Source of the DNA: Aequorivita iocasae
GTDB taxonomy: Bacteria > Bacteroidota > Bacteroidia > Flavobacteriales > Flavobacteriaceae
NCBI RefSeq assembly: GCF_016757735.1
Contig: NZ_CP068439.1
Location: forward strand, 3,289,884-3,353,883
Direction of reading: 5' to 3'
DNA: 64,000 bases
This document shows, piece by piece, positions 26,864 through 36,342 of the stretch; positions within the stretch are counted from its first letter, which is position 1; each line of letters opens with the position of its first letter. Both the position numbers and the translations under genes were made by a program. The notes under the pieces are model-generated. The model was given only the letters and a program-made list of their open reading frames with translations, did not search any database and was not told the origin of the DNA.

Positions 26864-27832
26864 ATGCTAAAAGCGGGAGTTCTGGGTGCCGGGCACTTAG
26901 GAAAAATACATTTGAAATTGCTGCAACAATCCACAAAATATGAGCTTGTGGGTTTCTACGATGCCAGCAAAGAAGCTTCGGAACAAATAGAAACTGAATT
27001 TGGTTACAAGAGCTTTCCATCTATGGAAAGTCTTATAAATGCTTGTGACATGGTGGTTGTAGTAACACCCACTAGCACCCATTTTGAGTGTGCCGAAAAA
27101 GTATTGAAGGCCGGAAAGCATCTTTTTATTGAAAAACCCATAACACAGACCGTTGCCGAAGCGGAACAAATACGCGATTTGGCCAAGGAGATGAAAGTAC
27201 GCGGGCAAGTGGGCCAGGTAGAGAGATTCAACCCAGCATTTCAGGCTATAAAAGATAAAATAAACAACCCCATGTTTATTGAAACGCACCGTTTGGCAGA
27301 GTTCAATCCTCGAGGAACAGATGTATCGGTAGTTTTGGATTTGATGATTCACGACATTGACGCCATTTTGAGCGTTGTGAAAAGCCCTGTAAAAGCAGTA
27401 AGCGCAAGTGGAGTTTCGGTAATAAGCGAAACGCCGGATATTGCCAACGCACGTATTGAATTTGAAAACGGCTGTGTAGCAAACCTTACCGCGAGTCGTA
27501 TTTCCTTAAAGAAAATGCGCAAGGCACGTTTCTTTCAGCGCGATGCCTATATTTCCGTAGACTTTCTGGAGAAGAAATGCGAGGTGGTGAAAATGAAGGA
27601 TGCTCCAAAAGAAATAGACGATTTCGCAATGGTTTTGACCAATGCCGAAGGAATCAAAAAACAAATCTATTTCGAAAACCCAAAAATCGAAGCCAACAAT
27701 GCCATTCTAGACGAGCTGGAAAGCTTTTATGAAGCCATAAAAGCCGATAGAACTCCAGAGGTTTCGCTTAAACAGGGTACTGAGGCGCTTCGGGTTGCCA
27801 TGTTGATAATTGAAAATTTCAAAAAAATATAA
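26864..27832 (+). CDS. Gfo/Idh/MocA family oxidoreductase
   Basis: A 322-residue NAD(P)-dependent oxidoreductase. The N-terminal Rossmann motif GVLGAGHLGKIHLK (residues 5-18), the EKPITQT signature (Lys-Pro of the family) and the GQVGQVERFNPAF region are present. The substrate, usually a sugar or bile pigment-like molecule, is not clear. It starts a run of four co-directional genes; the next begins 20 bases after its stop. Confidence 0.85.
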   Translation: MLKAGVLGAGHLGKIHLKLLQQSTKYELVGFYDASKEASEQIETEFGYKSFPSMESLINACDMVVVVTPTSTHFECAEKVLKAGKHLFIEKPITQTVAEAEQIRDLAKEMKVRGQVGQVERFNPAFQAIKDKINNPMFIETHRLAEFNPRGTDVSVVLDLMIHDIDAILSVVKSPVKAVSASGVSVISETPDIANARIEFENGCVANLTASRISLKKMRKARFFQRDAYISVDFLEKKCEVVKMKDAPKEIDDFAMVLTNAEGIKKQIYFENPKIEANNAILDELESFYEAIKADRTPEVSLKQGTEALRVAMLIIENFKKI

Positions 27833-27852
27833 ATAATATAAAGTTCATTTTA

Positions 27853-28743
27853 ATGAAAAACGTAGCAGTAATAGGAGCAGGAACCATGGGCAATGGAATA
27901 GCCCACACCTTCGCACAGTTTGATTATAAAGTACAATTAATTGATCTTCACCAAGCATCACTTGATAAAGGAATAGCGACCATCACCAAAAATTTGGACA
28001 GAATGGTTGCAAAGGAAACCATTACTGAAGCCGATAAGCAACGAACCCTTAAAAACATAACCACCTACACCAATCTTGAGGAAGGCGTGGAATATGCAAG
28101 TCTTGTGGTGGAAGCCGCAACGGAAAATGTGGACCTGAAGTTGAAAATTTTTCGCGATTTGGACAAGTTCTGTCCAGATGATACCATTCTTGCTAGCAAT
28201 ACTTCGTCTATTTCAATTACGCAGATTGCCTCAGTAACGTCGCGCCCCGAAATGGTTATAGGAATGCACTTTATGAACCCGGTGCCGATTATGAAATTGG
28301 TTGAGATTATTAAAGGTTACAGCACCAGCGAAGAAACTTTCAAAATGGTGGAAGAGCTTTCAAAAAAATTAAACAAAGTTCCCGTTGAAGTTAATGATTA
28401 CCCTGGCTTTGTGGCAAACCGTATTTTGATGCCCATGATAAATGAAGCTGTTGAAACACTTTATAACGGCGTGGCTGGCGTGAAAGAAATTGATACAGTA
28501 ATGATGCTAGGGATGGCGCACCCAATGGGCCCTCTGGCTTTAGCAGATTTTATTGGCTTGGATGTTTGTCTTTCTATTTTAAAAGTAATGTACGAAGGAT
28601 TTAAGAATCCTAAATACGCCCCTTGCCCATTGTTGGTCAATATGGTAATGGCAGGAAAATTGGGTGCCAAAAGCGGCGAAGGGTTTTATGATTACAGCCA
28701 AAACAGAAAGGCAGAGGATGTTGCAAAAATGTTTACAAAGTAA
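27853..28743 (+). CDS. 3-hydroxyacyl-CoA dehydrogenase (3-hydroxybutyryl-CoA type)
   Basis: A 296-residue enzyme of the short single-function HBDH length. The NAD motif GAGTMGNGIAHTFA (7-20), the ASNTSS stretch, the catalytic His in GMHFMNPVPIMKLVEII and the C-terminal PMGPLALADFIGLD are visible. It oxidises short-chain (S)-3-hydroxyacyl-CoA with NAD+, in fatty-acid or amino-acid breakdown. It is 20 bases downstream of the Gfo/Idh gene and 46 bases upstream of DUF1015. Confidence 0.93.
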   Translation: MKNVAVIGAGTMGNGIAHTFAQFDYKVQLIDLHQASLDKGIATITKNLDRMVAKETITEADKQRTLKNITTYTNLEEGVEYASLVVEAATENVDLKLKIFRDLDKFCPDDTILASNTSSISITQIASVTSRPEMVIGMHFMNPVPIMKLVEIIKGYSTSEETFKMVEELSKKLNKVPVEVNDYPGFVANRILMPMINEAVETLYNGVAGVKEIDTVMMLGMAHPMGPLALADFIGLDVCLSILKVMYEGFKNPKYAPCPLLVNMVMAGKLGAKSGEGFYDYSQNRKAEDVAKMFTK

Positions 28744-28789
28744 TTATTGATGGCTGTACCCAGCAACTTCCACTGAACACGAAATAGAA

Positions 28790-30028
28790 ATGGCAAAAAT
28801 TATCCCCTTTAAAGCCGTCCGCCCTACGCGTGACAAAGTGAGCCTGCTTGCTGCACGATCGTATGACAGTTACACGGCAGCACAGGTGGAGTCGCGTTTG
28901 CGGGATAATCCTTTTTCATTTTTACACATTGTAAACCCGGGTTATAAATATCAAAAGGAAATCTCGGGGGAAGAGCGCTACGGCTTGGTTCGCAACCGCT
29001 ATCAGGAATTTAAGGAAGATGAAATTTTTATTCAGGACAAAAATCCCTCATTCTACATTTATAAAATTGTTAACCGCGATGGACTTGAATTCAATGGAAT
29101 TGTAGGTGCAGCAAGTGTACAGGATTATGAGGATGATGTTATCAAAAAACACGAGGACACGCTGGAATTTCGTGAAATAATCTTTAAGGAATACCTTAAA
29201 ACAGTAGGCTTCAACGCCGAAGCGGTACTTCTTACCTATCCCGATAATTTAAAGCTGGAAGCTATAATTGAAGAGGTAATGCAAAGCCGGGCAGAGTATG
29301 AATTTACCACTACCTATCGCGACACACATTACCTCTGGAATGTGGATGATGAAATGCTGCTGAAAAAAATCCAGCAAATTTATGGTGAAATGCCCGCGCT
29401 TTATATTGCTGATGGTCACCACCGCTCCGCGTCCTCCTATTTATTGGCGAAGGATCTGAAAGAAGAAAACCCAAATCATACCGGCGATGAGCCCTATAAT
29501 TTTTTTATGAGCTTTCTAATTCCTGAAAGCGATTTAAAAATTTATGAATTCAACCGTTTGGTAAAAGATTTAAACGGATTGAAGAAGGAAGAGTTTTTAA
29601 TAAAACTCGATGAATATTTCCGCATAGAAAATCGGGGAATGGAATATTACAAACCTTCCAAAAAGCATCATTTCAGTATGTATTTGGACGGCGAATTTTA
29701 TTCGCTTTACCTTCGTAAAAGCAAATATGAAATCAACAATGCATTGGATGCATTGGATACGCAAATTTTATATGTAACTATTTTGAAACCGCTTTTGGGC
29801 ATTGAAGATTTGCGCAACGATCAACGCATAGAATACTCCCACGGCAAAAAAGATTTGGCTTATGTAAAGACGGCTGTGGATTCCGGAACTTTTGCGGTCG
29901 GTTTTGGGTTATTGCCCATCACCACGCAAGAAATGAAGATGATTGCCGACGAAGGCTTAAAGATGCCTCCAAAAAGCACCTATATTGAACCAAAACTAAG
30001 AAGCGGGGTGACGGTTTTTGAATTTTAA
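28790..30028 (+). CDS. DUF1015 family protein
   Basis: A 412-residue cytoplasmic protein of the DUF1015 family: it begins AKIIPFKAVRPTRDKVSLLAAR and contains IADGHHRSASSYLLA in the middle. The conserved paired histidines suggest an enzyme, but no activity is established. Elsewhere the family often neighbours serine biosynthesis genes; here it lies ahead of YggS, a PLP-homeostasis protein, with a 20-base gap. Confidence 0.9.
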   Translation: MAKIIPFKAVRPTRDKVSLLAARSYDSYTAAQVESRLRDNPFSFLHIVNPGYKYQKEISGEERYGLVRNRYQEFKEDEIFIQDKNPSFYIYKIVNRDGLEFNGIVGAASVQDYEDDVIKKHEDTLEFREIIFKEYLKTVGFNAEAVLLTYPDNLKLEAIIEEVMQSRAEYEFTTTYRDTHYLWNVDDEMLLKKIQQIYGEMPALYIADGHHRSASSYLLAKDLKEENPNHTGDEPYNFFMSFLIPESDLKIYEFNRLVKDLNGLKKEEFLIKLDEYFRIENRGMEYYKPSKKHHFSMYLDGEFYSLYLRKSKYEINNALDALDTQILYVTILKPLLGIEDLRNDQRIEYSHGKKDLAYVKTAVDSGTFAVGFGLLPITTQEMKMIADEGLKMPPKSTYIEPKLRSGVTVFEF

Positions 30029-30048
30029 GAATTTAAAGGAAAAGATAA

Positions 30049-30708
30049 ATGACGATTGCAGAAAATTTAAAGAAGTTTAATTCAGAATTACCCAAAAATG
30101 TTACCCTCGTGGCAGTTTCCAAAACGAAGCCCGTCAGCGATTTGATGGAAGCCTACAATGCGGGACAACGTGTTTTTGGAGAGAACAAAATCCAAGAAAT
30201 GGAAGCCAAATGGCAGGAGATGCCAAAGGATGTGCAATGGCATATGATTGGCCATGTGCAGCGCAACAAAGTAAAATATATGGCACCGTTTGTGAGTTTA
30301 ATTCACGCGGTGGACAGCTTCAAGCTTTTAAAGGAAATAAACAAGGAAGCAAAGAAAAACGAAAGGGTAATTTCATGTTTACTACAAATAAAAATAGCCA
30401 AGGAAGACAGTAAATTTGGAATGGACGAAGAAGATGCCGCTTCCCTCCTTGCTTCCGAAGATTTCAAAAAGTTTCAAAATATAAAAGTTATTGGCTTGAT
30501 GGGGATGGCAACCTTTACAGATGATGAAAAGCAGGTTTCTGAAGAATTTCAGACATTGAAAAAAATATATGACCAGTTCAAAGCCCAGAATTCCGAATTC
30601 AGAATTTTAAGCATGGGAATGAGTGGAGATTATAAAATAGCAATTGCAAACGGAAGCAATATGATACGGGTGGGAAGTGCCATTTTTGGGGAAAGAAACT
30701 ATAATTAA
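30049..30708 (+). CDS. PLP-binding homeostasis protein YggS/ProSC
   Basis: A 219-residue protein of the YggS family. The PLP lysine is in LVAVSKTKPVSDL (about residue 26), followed by FGENKIQEMEAK, WHMIGHVQRNKVK and LSMGMSGDYKIAIANGSNMI. It has the alanine-racemase N-domain fold without catalytic activity and buffers pyridoxal phosphate. It closes the four-gene run. Confidence 0.94.
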   Translation: MTIAENLKKFNSELPKNVTLVAVSKTKPVSDLMEAYNAGQRVFGENKIQEMEAKWQEMPKDVQWHMIGHVQRNKVKYMAPFVSLIHAVDSFKLLKEINKEAKKNERVISCLLQIKIAKEDSKFGMDEEDAASLLASEDFKKFQNIKVIGLMGMATFTDDEKQVSEEFQTLKKIYDQFKAQNSEFRILSMGMSGDYKIAIANGSNMIRVGSAIFGERNYN

Positions 30709-30735
30709 TAAAAAATAGAGAATACAAATTTTTTG

Positions 30736-32115
30736 ATGTACGCAATTTTAGATATAGAGACAACGGGCGGAAAATACAACGAGGAAGGAATCACCGAAAT
30801 TGCGATTTACAAATTTGACGGCCACAAAATTGTGGACCAGTTTTCAAGCTTGGTAAATCCCGAAAGGCCTATTCAGCCTTTTGTAGTAAACCTTACGGGT
30901 ATAAACAATGAAATGCTACGGCAAGCTCCAAAATTTTATGAAGTTGCAAAACGGATTATCGAGATAACAGAAGATTGTATAATGGTAGCTCACAATGCAC
31001 TTTTCGATAATAGAATTCTCACCACAGAGTTTGACCGATTGGGCTACCAATTTGAACGGGAAACGCTCTGCACCGTTGAACTCGCAAAGAAATTGATGCC
31101 AGATATGCCCTCCTACAGTCTGGGAAAGTTAGTGCGCTCCTTAGGAATTCCGCTCAGCGACCGTCACCGTGCACAGGGCGATGCTAAAGCTACGGTGGCA
31201 CTATTTAAAATGTTGCTTGCAAAAGACACTTCCAAAGAAATAATCACCGAAACCCTTCAAAAGGATCCAAAGCGCCTCATTGAGCCCAAATTGCTTGATA
31301 TTATTGAAAACACTCCTTCTGAAATGGGGGTTTATTATATGCACAATGATGATGGGAAGGTTATTTATATTGGAAAAAGCAAGAATATTAAAAAAAGGCT
31401 GACACAACATTTTACGAGTGATAACAGAAAATCCAAAAAAATTCAGGCGGAAGTAAAATCGGTAACTTTTGAAAAAACAGGCAACGAACTTATTTCGCTT
31501 CTTAAAGAGTGTGAAGAAATAAAACAGACCAAACCCAAGTATAATAGGTCGCTCAGGCAAACGCTTTTTAGCCATCAACTCACTTCTTTTGTAGATGCGG
31601 CAGGTTATATAAATTTAAAAATTGAAAAAGCGGATGGCAGAAAAATGGCCATTACAACTTTCAGCAACTATCAACAAGCAAAGTCATCGCTTTTCAAAAT
31701 AACGGAAGCTAACCAATTTTGCCAAAAATTGACCGGGCTGCAAACAAGTGGAAAAACCTGTTTCAACTATAAATTAAAAGAGTGCTATGGTGCTTGCATA
31801 GGCAAGGAACCAGTAGCTGAATATAACAACCGCGTAAAGGCTTTTTTAGAAAAGAATAGTTTTGAAAATCAAAACATGCTCATTATAGACCGGGGTCGCG
31901 ATATTGAAGAGCGTTCAGTCATTTTAATTGAAAATGGAAGTTACAAAGGCTATGGGTTTTATAATTTGAACCATCAAATAAACAATCCTGAAATCTTAAA
32001 ATCTATTATCAACCCTATGCAAAATAATCGAAATGTGCAGCATATTATTCAAAATTACCTTCGTAAAAACAAAGTTCTTAAAACAGTAAAGCTTCCCTCC
32101 GATAAGGTTAGTTAA
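30736..32115 (+). CDS. DEDDh exonuclease fused to a GIY-YIG (UvrC-like) nuclease domain
   Basis: A 459-residue two-domain protein. Residues about 1-165 are a DnaQ-type 3'-5' exonuclease (ILDIETTG for ExoI, HNALFDNRIL for ExoII, HRAQGDAKAT for ExoIII with the DEDDh His). Residues about 195-280 are a GIY-YIG endonuclease domain (MGVYYMHNDD, VIYIGKSKNIKKRL, NELISLLKECEEI), and the rest shares the Cho/UvrC style including a CYGACIGKE Cys-rich patch. The HhH and RNase H parts of UvrC are absent. The family is known, but its repair role is little studied. The start is the ATG at 30736; the frame also opens with a TTG one codon earlier. Confidence 0.88.
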   Translation: MYAILDIETTGGKYNEEGITEIAIYKFDGHKIVDQFSSLVNPERPIQPFVVNLTGINNEMLRQAPKFYEVAKRIIEITEDCIMVAHNALFDNRILTTEFDRLGYQFERETLCTVELAKKLMPDMPSYSLGKLVRSLGIPLSDRHRAQGDAKATVALFKMLLAKDTSKEIITETLQKDPKRLIEPKLLDIIENTPSEMGVYYMHNDDGKVIYIGKSKNIKKRLTQHFTSDNRKSKKIQAEVKSVTFEKTGNELISLLKECEEIKQTKPKYNRSLRQTLFSHQLTSFVDAAGYINLKIEKADGRKMAITTFSNYQQAKSSLFKITEANQFCQKLTGLQTSGKTCFNYKLKECYGACIGKEPVAEYNNRVKAFLEKNSFENQNMLIIDRGRDIEERSVILIENGSYKGYGFYNLNHQINNPEILKSIINPMQNNRNVQHIIQNYLRKNKVLKTVKLPSDKVS

Positions 32116-32154
32116 GATAAAGTTGCTTATTTTTAGACATTCCAAATTTTAAAT

Positions 32155-33021
32155 TTGAAACCAACCAATAAAAAATCCTGGCGTTACAGGCTTCACGAAA
32201 TTATCTATGAAGCAGACACGCCTATGGGAAAACTTTTTGATGTTGTGCTGCTCTTCCTTATTTTACTGAGCATCGTGCTGGTTATGCTGGAAAGCGTTCG
32301 CGAAATAGACGCGAAATACCATGAAATACTTTACATTGGCGAGTGGATCATCACTATATTCTTCACTATAGAATATGTTGCACGCATAATTACAGTAAAA
32401 AAACCACGTGCATACATCTTTAGTTTTTATGGAATTATAGATTTTCTATCAACCATTCCGCTCTACCTTTCTTTTCTCTTTGCCGGGAGCAGCTTTTTAT
32501 TATCCGTAAGGGCTTTAAGGCTGTTGAGGGTTTTCAGGATTTTAAAATTAGCCCGTTATATAGGCGAAGCCACTAAGCTACGTAAGGCATTAATAAGTAG
32601 TAGAGCGAAAATTTTGGTTTTTTTATTTGCAGTACTTGTAATTGCAGTAATCGCAGGTACATTAATGTACATTATAGAAGGACCTGAAAACGGTTTCAAA
32701 AGCATCCCAATTAGTGTATACTGGTGTATTGTAACTCTTACCACAGTAGGTTTTGGCGATATTGCTCCCGTAACTCCTTTGGGGCAATTACTGGCAACGG
32801 TCATTATGATTTTGGGTTATGGTATTATTGCCGTCCCCACTGGAATCGTCAGTGCTGAATACACCAAAAAAATGGACCAACAGGATGTATTAGGAGAAAA
32901 TTACATACACGTTAACACACAAGCTTGCCTTCACTGTGGAGCCCAAAAACATAGGGACGATGCAAAATATTGCCATAAATGTGGTGAAGAATTAAATCCC
33001 AAAAACCACATAGAAACATAA
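32155..33021 (+). CDS. Voltage-gated-type potassium channel with C-terminal zinc ribbon
   Basis: A 288-residue six-helix ion channel. The S4 segment is SVRALRLLRVFRILKLARY with regularly spaced arginines, and the pore signature is TLTTVGFGD (K+ selectivity GFG). The C-terminus is a zinc ribbon with CLHCGAQKHRDD and CHKCGEEL. The start is a TTG at 32155: the first ATG is residue 24, which would remove the conserved juxtamembrane part (RLHEIIYEADTP). Its TAA shares the A with the miaA ATG (TAATG), so the two are translationally coupled. Confidence 0.88.
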   Translation: MKPTNKKSWRYRLHEIIYEADTPMGKLFDVVLLFLILLSIVLVMLESVREIDAKYHEILYIGEWIITIFFTIEYVARIITVKKPRAYIFSFYGIIDFLSTIPLYLSFLFAGSSFLLSVRALRLLRVFRILKLARYIGEATKLRKALISSRAKILVFLFAVLVIAVIAGTLMYIIEGPENGFKSIPISVYWCIVTLTTVGFGDIAPVTPLGQLLATVIMILGYGIIAVPTGIVSAEYTKKMDQQDVLGENYIHVNTQACLHCGAQKHRDDAKYCHKCGEELNPKNHIET

Positions 33022-33938
33022 TGTCTTTAAAAAAACCATTGCTTATCTGTGTAGTGGGTGCAACGGCCATAGGCAAAACCTCCTTGGCAATAAAACTTGC
33101 AAATGCCTTCGGTGCCGAAATTATTTCAGCAGATTCGCGCCAAGTTTTTAAGGAAATGAATATAGGCACAGCCGTGCCTTCAAAAGAGGAACTGAAGTCG
33201 GCCACGCACCACTTTATTCAGAACAAAAGTATTTTTGAGGATTATTCGGTGGGTGACTTTGAGAGAGAGGCCATCACCTTCTTAGATCATTATTTCAGCA
33301 AAAAGAATATTGCAATATTGGTTGGCGGATCGGGCTTGTATGTAGATGCGGTTGTAAAAGGTTTGGATGATTTTCCGCAGGTGCCATCGCAAATACGACT
33401 ACAACTTAAATCTAAGTTAAATAACGAAGGAATTGAAGCACTTCAAAATGAATTAAAGAAAGTAGATCCTCTCTATTTTAAAAAAGTTGATATTAATAAC
33501 CCTCATCGCTTAATAAGAGCTTTGGAAATATATCGGGCTACGGGAAAACCATATTCAACTTTTATAAATGAGAAAACGCCCAATAGAAATTTTGAAACAC
33601 TTTTTATAGGGTTGACTGCCAAAAGGGAGACTATCTACGAACGTATAAATCAGCGGGTGGATAAGATGATTGAGGATGGCCTAATCGAGGAAGCCAAAGC
33701 ACTTTTACCACATAAAGAAAAAAATGCGCTGCAAACGGTGGGCTATCGGGAACTATTTGATTATTTTGAAGATAAAATCTCCTTGGAAGAAAGCATTTCA
33801 GAAATTAAAAAAAACACCCGTCGGTTTGCAAAGCGTCAAACCACCTGGTTTAGAAAAAATGAAGCAATCCATTGGTTTAATTTTGAAACTGACCCGACGA
33901 AAATTATCAATTTCATAAAAGAAAAAAACGCCCTTTAA
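33021..33938 (+). CDS. miaA: tRNA dimethylallyltransferase
   Basis: A 305-residue enzyme of normal length. The P-loop GATAIGKTS (13-21), SADSRQVFKEMNIGTAVPS, LVGGSGLYVDAVV and RRFAKRQTTWFRK are present. It adds a dimethylallyl group to A37 of tRNAs that read UNN codons. Its start overlaps the channel stop by one base, and its last codons form part of the terminator. Confidence 0.96.
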   Translation: MSLKKPLLICVVGATAIGKTSLAIKLANAFGAEIISADSRQVFKEMNIGTAVPSKEELKSATHHFIQNKSIFEDYSVGDFEREAITFLDHYFSKKNIAILVGGSGLYVDAVVKGLDDFPQVPSQIRLQLKSKLNNEGIEALQNELKKVDPLYFKKVDINNPHRLIRALEIYRATGKPYSTFINEKTPNRNFETLFIGLTAKRETIYERINQRVDKMIEDGLIEEAKALLPHKEKNALQTVGYRELFDYFEDKISLEESISEIKKNTRRFAKRQTTWFRKNEAIHWFNFETDPTKIINFIKEKNAL

Positions 33939-33951
33939 AGGCGTTTTTTTA
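33923..33951 (+). terminator. Intrinsic terminator overlapping the miaA stop
   Basis: AAAACGCC and GGCGTTTT flank CTTTAA, so the hairpin contains the last miaA codons and the stop; a T run follows. The sequence is symmetrical enough to serve the convergent response-regulator gene as well. Confidence 0.8.
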
Positions 33952-33976
33952 CACTTATCTTAATATAAGAAAAATA

Positions 33977-34693
33977 CTAATTGTCAACTTCGTCCTTTAC
34001 TACCAAACGAAATCCTTCGCCGTGGATGTTGATAATTTCAACGCCATCGTCCTTGCTTAGGTACTTTCGTAGTTTTGCAATGTAAACGTCCATACTTCTA
34101 GAAGTAAAGTAGTTATCATCTCTCCAAATTTTGGTAAGTGCCAACTCACGTGGCATCAAATCATTCTTGTGAAGTGCCAAAAGACGTAACAATTCGTTTT
34201 CTTTTGGGGATAATTTTATTGGGGTTTCTTTATTGTAAGTTAAAAAGCGAAGTTTGGAATTTAAATGGAAATTGCCCACCTGAAATTCAAATTGCTTACT
34301 GTCTGCAATAGAGTCTGTGGCTTTTCTTTGAATTATGGCTTTAATTTTCATCAAAAGCACTTCGCTGTCAAAGGGTTTGTTCAAGTAATCGTCAGCTCCT
34401 ACTTTATAACCTTTCAATACATCTTCTTTCATCGCCTTTGCGGTAAGAAAAATAATTGGCACATCCTCGTTTTTTTCACGAATCTCTTTTGCCAGTGTGA
34501 AACCGTCTTTATAAGGCATCATTACATCTAGAATGCAAAGATCGAAATCGTCTTTTTTAAATTTTTCAAAACCTTCCATCCCATTTTTAGCGTGTGTCAC
34601 GTTATAATCGTTCATGGCGAGGTAATCTTTTAATACTGTTCCAAAGTTGGGATCGTCTTCAACAAGAAGGATTTTTTTGTTTTCTGTGTCCAT
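33977..34693 (-). CDS. OmpR/PhoB-family response regulator (RprY-like)
   Basis: A 238-residue regulator: receiver domain (1-120; EDDP acidic pair, phospho-acceptor Asp56 in CILDVMMP, Lys in IIFLTAKAM) and a C-terminal winged-helix DNA-binding domain (LSPKENELLRLLALHKND, SRSMDVYIAKLRKYL). It pairs with the kinase 4 bases upstream. The pair resembles the Bacteroides RprXY system; the regulated genes cannot be read from sequence. Confidence 0.92.
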   Translation of the reverse strand: MDTENKKILLVEDDPNFGTVLKDYLAMNDYNVTHAKNGMEGFEKFKKDDFDLCILDVMMPYKDGFTLAKEIREKNEDVPIIFLTAKAMKEDVLKGYKVGADDYLNKPFDSEVLLMKIKAIIQRKATDSIADSKQFEFQVGNFHLNSKLRFLTYNKETPIKLSPKENELLRLLALHKNDLMPRELALTKIWRDDNYFTSRSMDVYIAKLRKYLSKDDGVEIINIHGEGFRLVVKDEVDN

Positions 34694-34697
34694 AATT

Positions 34698-36257
34698 TTA
34701 AGATATTAAGTGTAGTTTTATAATAAAAGTGCTGCCTTTTCCTTTTTCACTCTCTACGTAAATTTCGGCATCATGGTCATCCAAGATACGTTTTACATAG
34801 GCTAGGCCAAGGCCGTGACCTTTCACATTGTGAATGTCACCGGTATGTTCTCTGTAAAATTTTTCAAATATTTTTTTCTGAACAGGTTTACTCATACCCA
34901 TTCCCTGATCTCGTATTTTCAAGATAATACTGTTTTTTACATTTTCTGAATAAACATCTATCTTGGGTGCTTCTTCCGAATATTTTATTGCATTATCAAG
35001 TATGTTTACTATCACGTTACTTAAGTGTGACTCATTTGCGAGAACTGTTGATTTGAGAGCTCCATAGTGTGTGTTTATATAGCCTCCCCTATCTTCTACA
35101 ATAAGACTGACATGTGAAATGGCGTCTTCAACAATATCTTGCAGGTTCAAACGCTCCTTTGGCAAATCCAATTCGTTTTTTTCAAGTTTTGAAATTCGAA
35201 GTACATTTTCAACTTGAGCATTCATTCTTCTATTTTCATCCCGGATCATTCCCAAATAACGATCCAAAAACTCCCGGTTGTCCTTTACTTTTGGATTCTT
35301 TAGTGAGTCCAATGCCAAATTAATAGTGGCTATGGGTGTTTTAAACTCGTGGGTCATATTGTTTATAAAGTCACTCTTGATCTGTGAAATTTGTCGTTGT
35401 TTGTATATCTGTGAAATTGCACTGGAATATGCTAAAATAATTACTGCCGTAAACACGAGCGAAAGTATAGCCATCCCTAAAATACTATTTAGTACAAGTT
35501 TTCCCTTTTCTGAAAAACTTACGTACAGTTCATAATTGTTTTTGTCCTCGTTTACAAATAGCGGAACTATATAAGTACTTCCTTCGTCATATTTAAAATT
35601 CTTTGAACGTACTTTAGTCTCAAGATTGTTGCTGTAAATTGCAAACTCAAATTTAGACTTTAGTCCCCTTTCATTTAATTCCTTTTCAATCAGTTCTGAT
35701 ACCTCTTTTTCATTTACCCTTTTATAGATGGGCACCATCGCAGTCACATTGGATACAAAATCCTCAAACTGTTTCCGTTCGTAATCCTTCATTCTTGAAA
35801 AAGACTCAACCCGTGTTTCTGGTATGGCTATGCCGTCAATTCCCTCAGAAACTTTGGTCTTTGTTTTTCTGCTTGTAAGTTTCCTAAACTGAATACTATC
35901 CATTTCAGAATCAAAAAGTCCTGAAGAGAGCTTATAATCTTGTTCTAAAATTCCATCGGTAAAAATATATGTCTCATTCGTCGTGTTGTTTTGGATTCTA
36001 TAAGCCAACTCGGTAAAACTTTCGGTATCCGGTATTTGTATGCTATCTACATACGCACTATATACTTGATAATAAGCCTCATTCTCCCTAAGTTGGATTT
36101 CCTTTGCAACCGATATAAGAACCTGTTTGGAATTTATGGTGAACTGTTCTGCTTTTGTTCGGTAGGCATTTGATATCCAGTACCCCTGAACGAAAACTAT
36201 TCCCAATAATGAGAGGCTCATGAGCGCTATAAGCAATACGAATAGCTTTTTGTTCAT
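34698..36257 (-). CDS. Sensor histidine kinase (RprX-like)
   Basis: A membrane kinase of about 519 residues: helix at about 4-24, a large periplasmic sensor (about 25-260), a second helix (LGMAILSLVFTAVIILAY), then HisKA with the H-box NNMTHEFKTPIATI and the HATPase domain with N box NVIVNILDNAIKYS, G1 DQGMGMS and G2 GHGLGLAYVK. The frame opens at 36281, but a TACTTTTG -7 box on the minus strand lies at 36262-36269, so the ATG at 36257 (MNKKLFVLL) is the better start. It forms an operon with the regulator. Confidence 0.9.
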   Translation of the reverse strand: MNKKLFVLLIALMSLSLLGIVFVQGYWISNAYRTKAEQFTINSKQVLISVAKEIQLRENEAYYQVYSAYVDSIQIPDTESFTELAYRIQNNTTNETYIFTDGILEQDYKLSSGLFDSEMDSIQFRKLTSRKTKTKVSEGIDGIAIPETRVESFSRMKDYERKQFEDFVSNVTAMVPIYKRVNEKEVSELIEKELNERGLKSKFEFAIYSNNLETKVRSKNFKYDEGSTYIVPLFVNEDKNNYELYVSFSEKGKLVLNSILGMAILSLVFTAVIILAYSSAISQIYKQRQISQIKSDFINNMTHEFKTPIATINLALDSLKNPKVKDNREFLDRYLGMIRDENRRMNAQVENVLRISKLEKNELDLPKERLNLQDIVEDAISHVSLIVEDRGGYINTHYGALKSTVLANESHLSNVIVNILDNAIKYSEEAPKIDVYSENVKNSIILKIRDQGMGMSKPVQKKIFEKFYREHTGDIHNVKGHGLGLAYVKRILDDHDAEIYVESEKGKGSTFIIKLHLIS

Positions 36258-36342
36258 ACTCCAAAAGTAAGATTTTAACATTTAGCCACTCGCCCATTTA
36301 ACCAAATGTTAACAAAAGAAAGAAATACTTTATATCTGGTTT

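Noticed and set aside
34698..36281. Upstream start (36281) for the sensor kinase
   Set aside because: A TACTTTTG -7 box lies between that start and the ATG at 36257, and the added residues interrupt a normal N-terminal membrane helix.
36282..36342. TTAACATTT/AAATGTTAA inverted repeat as a terminator between coaE and the kinase
   Set aside because: Stem is AT-only with a long loop and no T run placed for either gene; could be an operator but nothing supports it.
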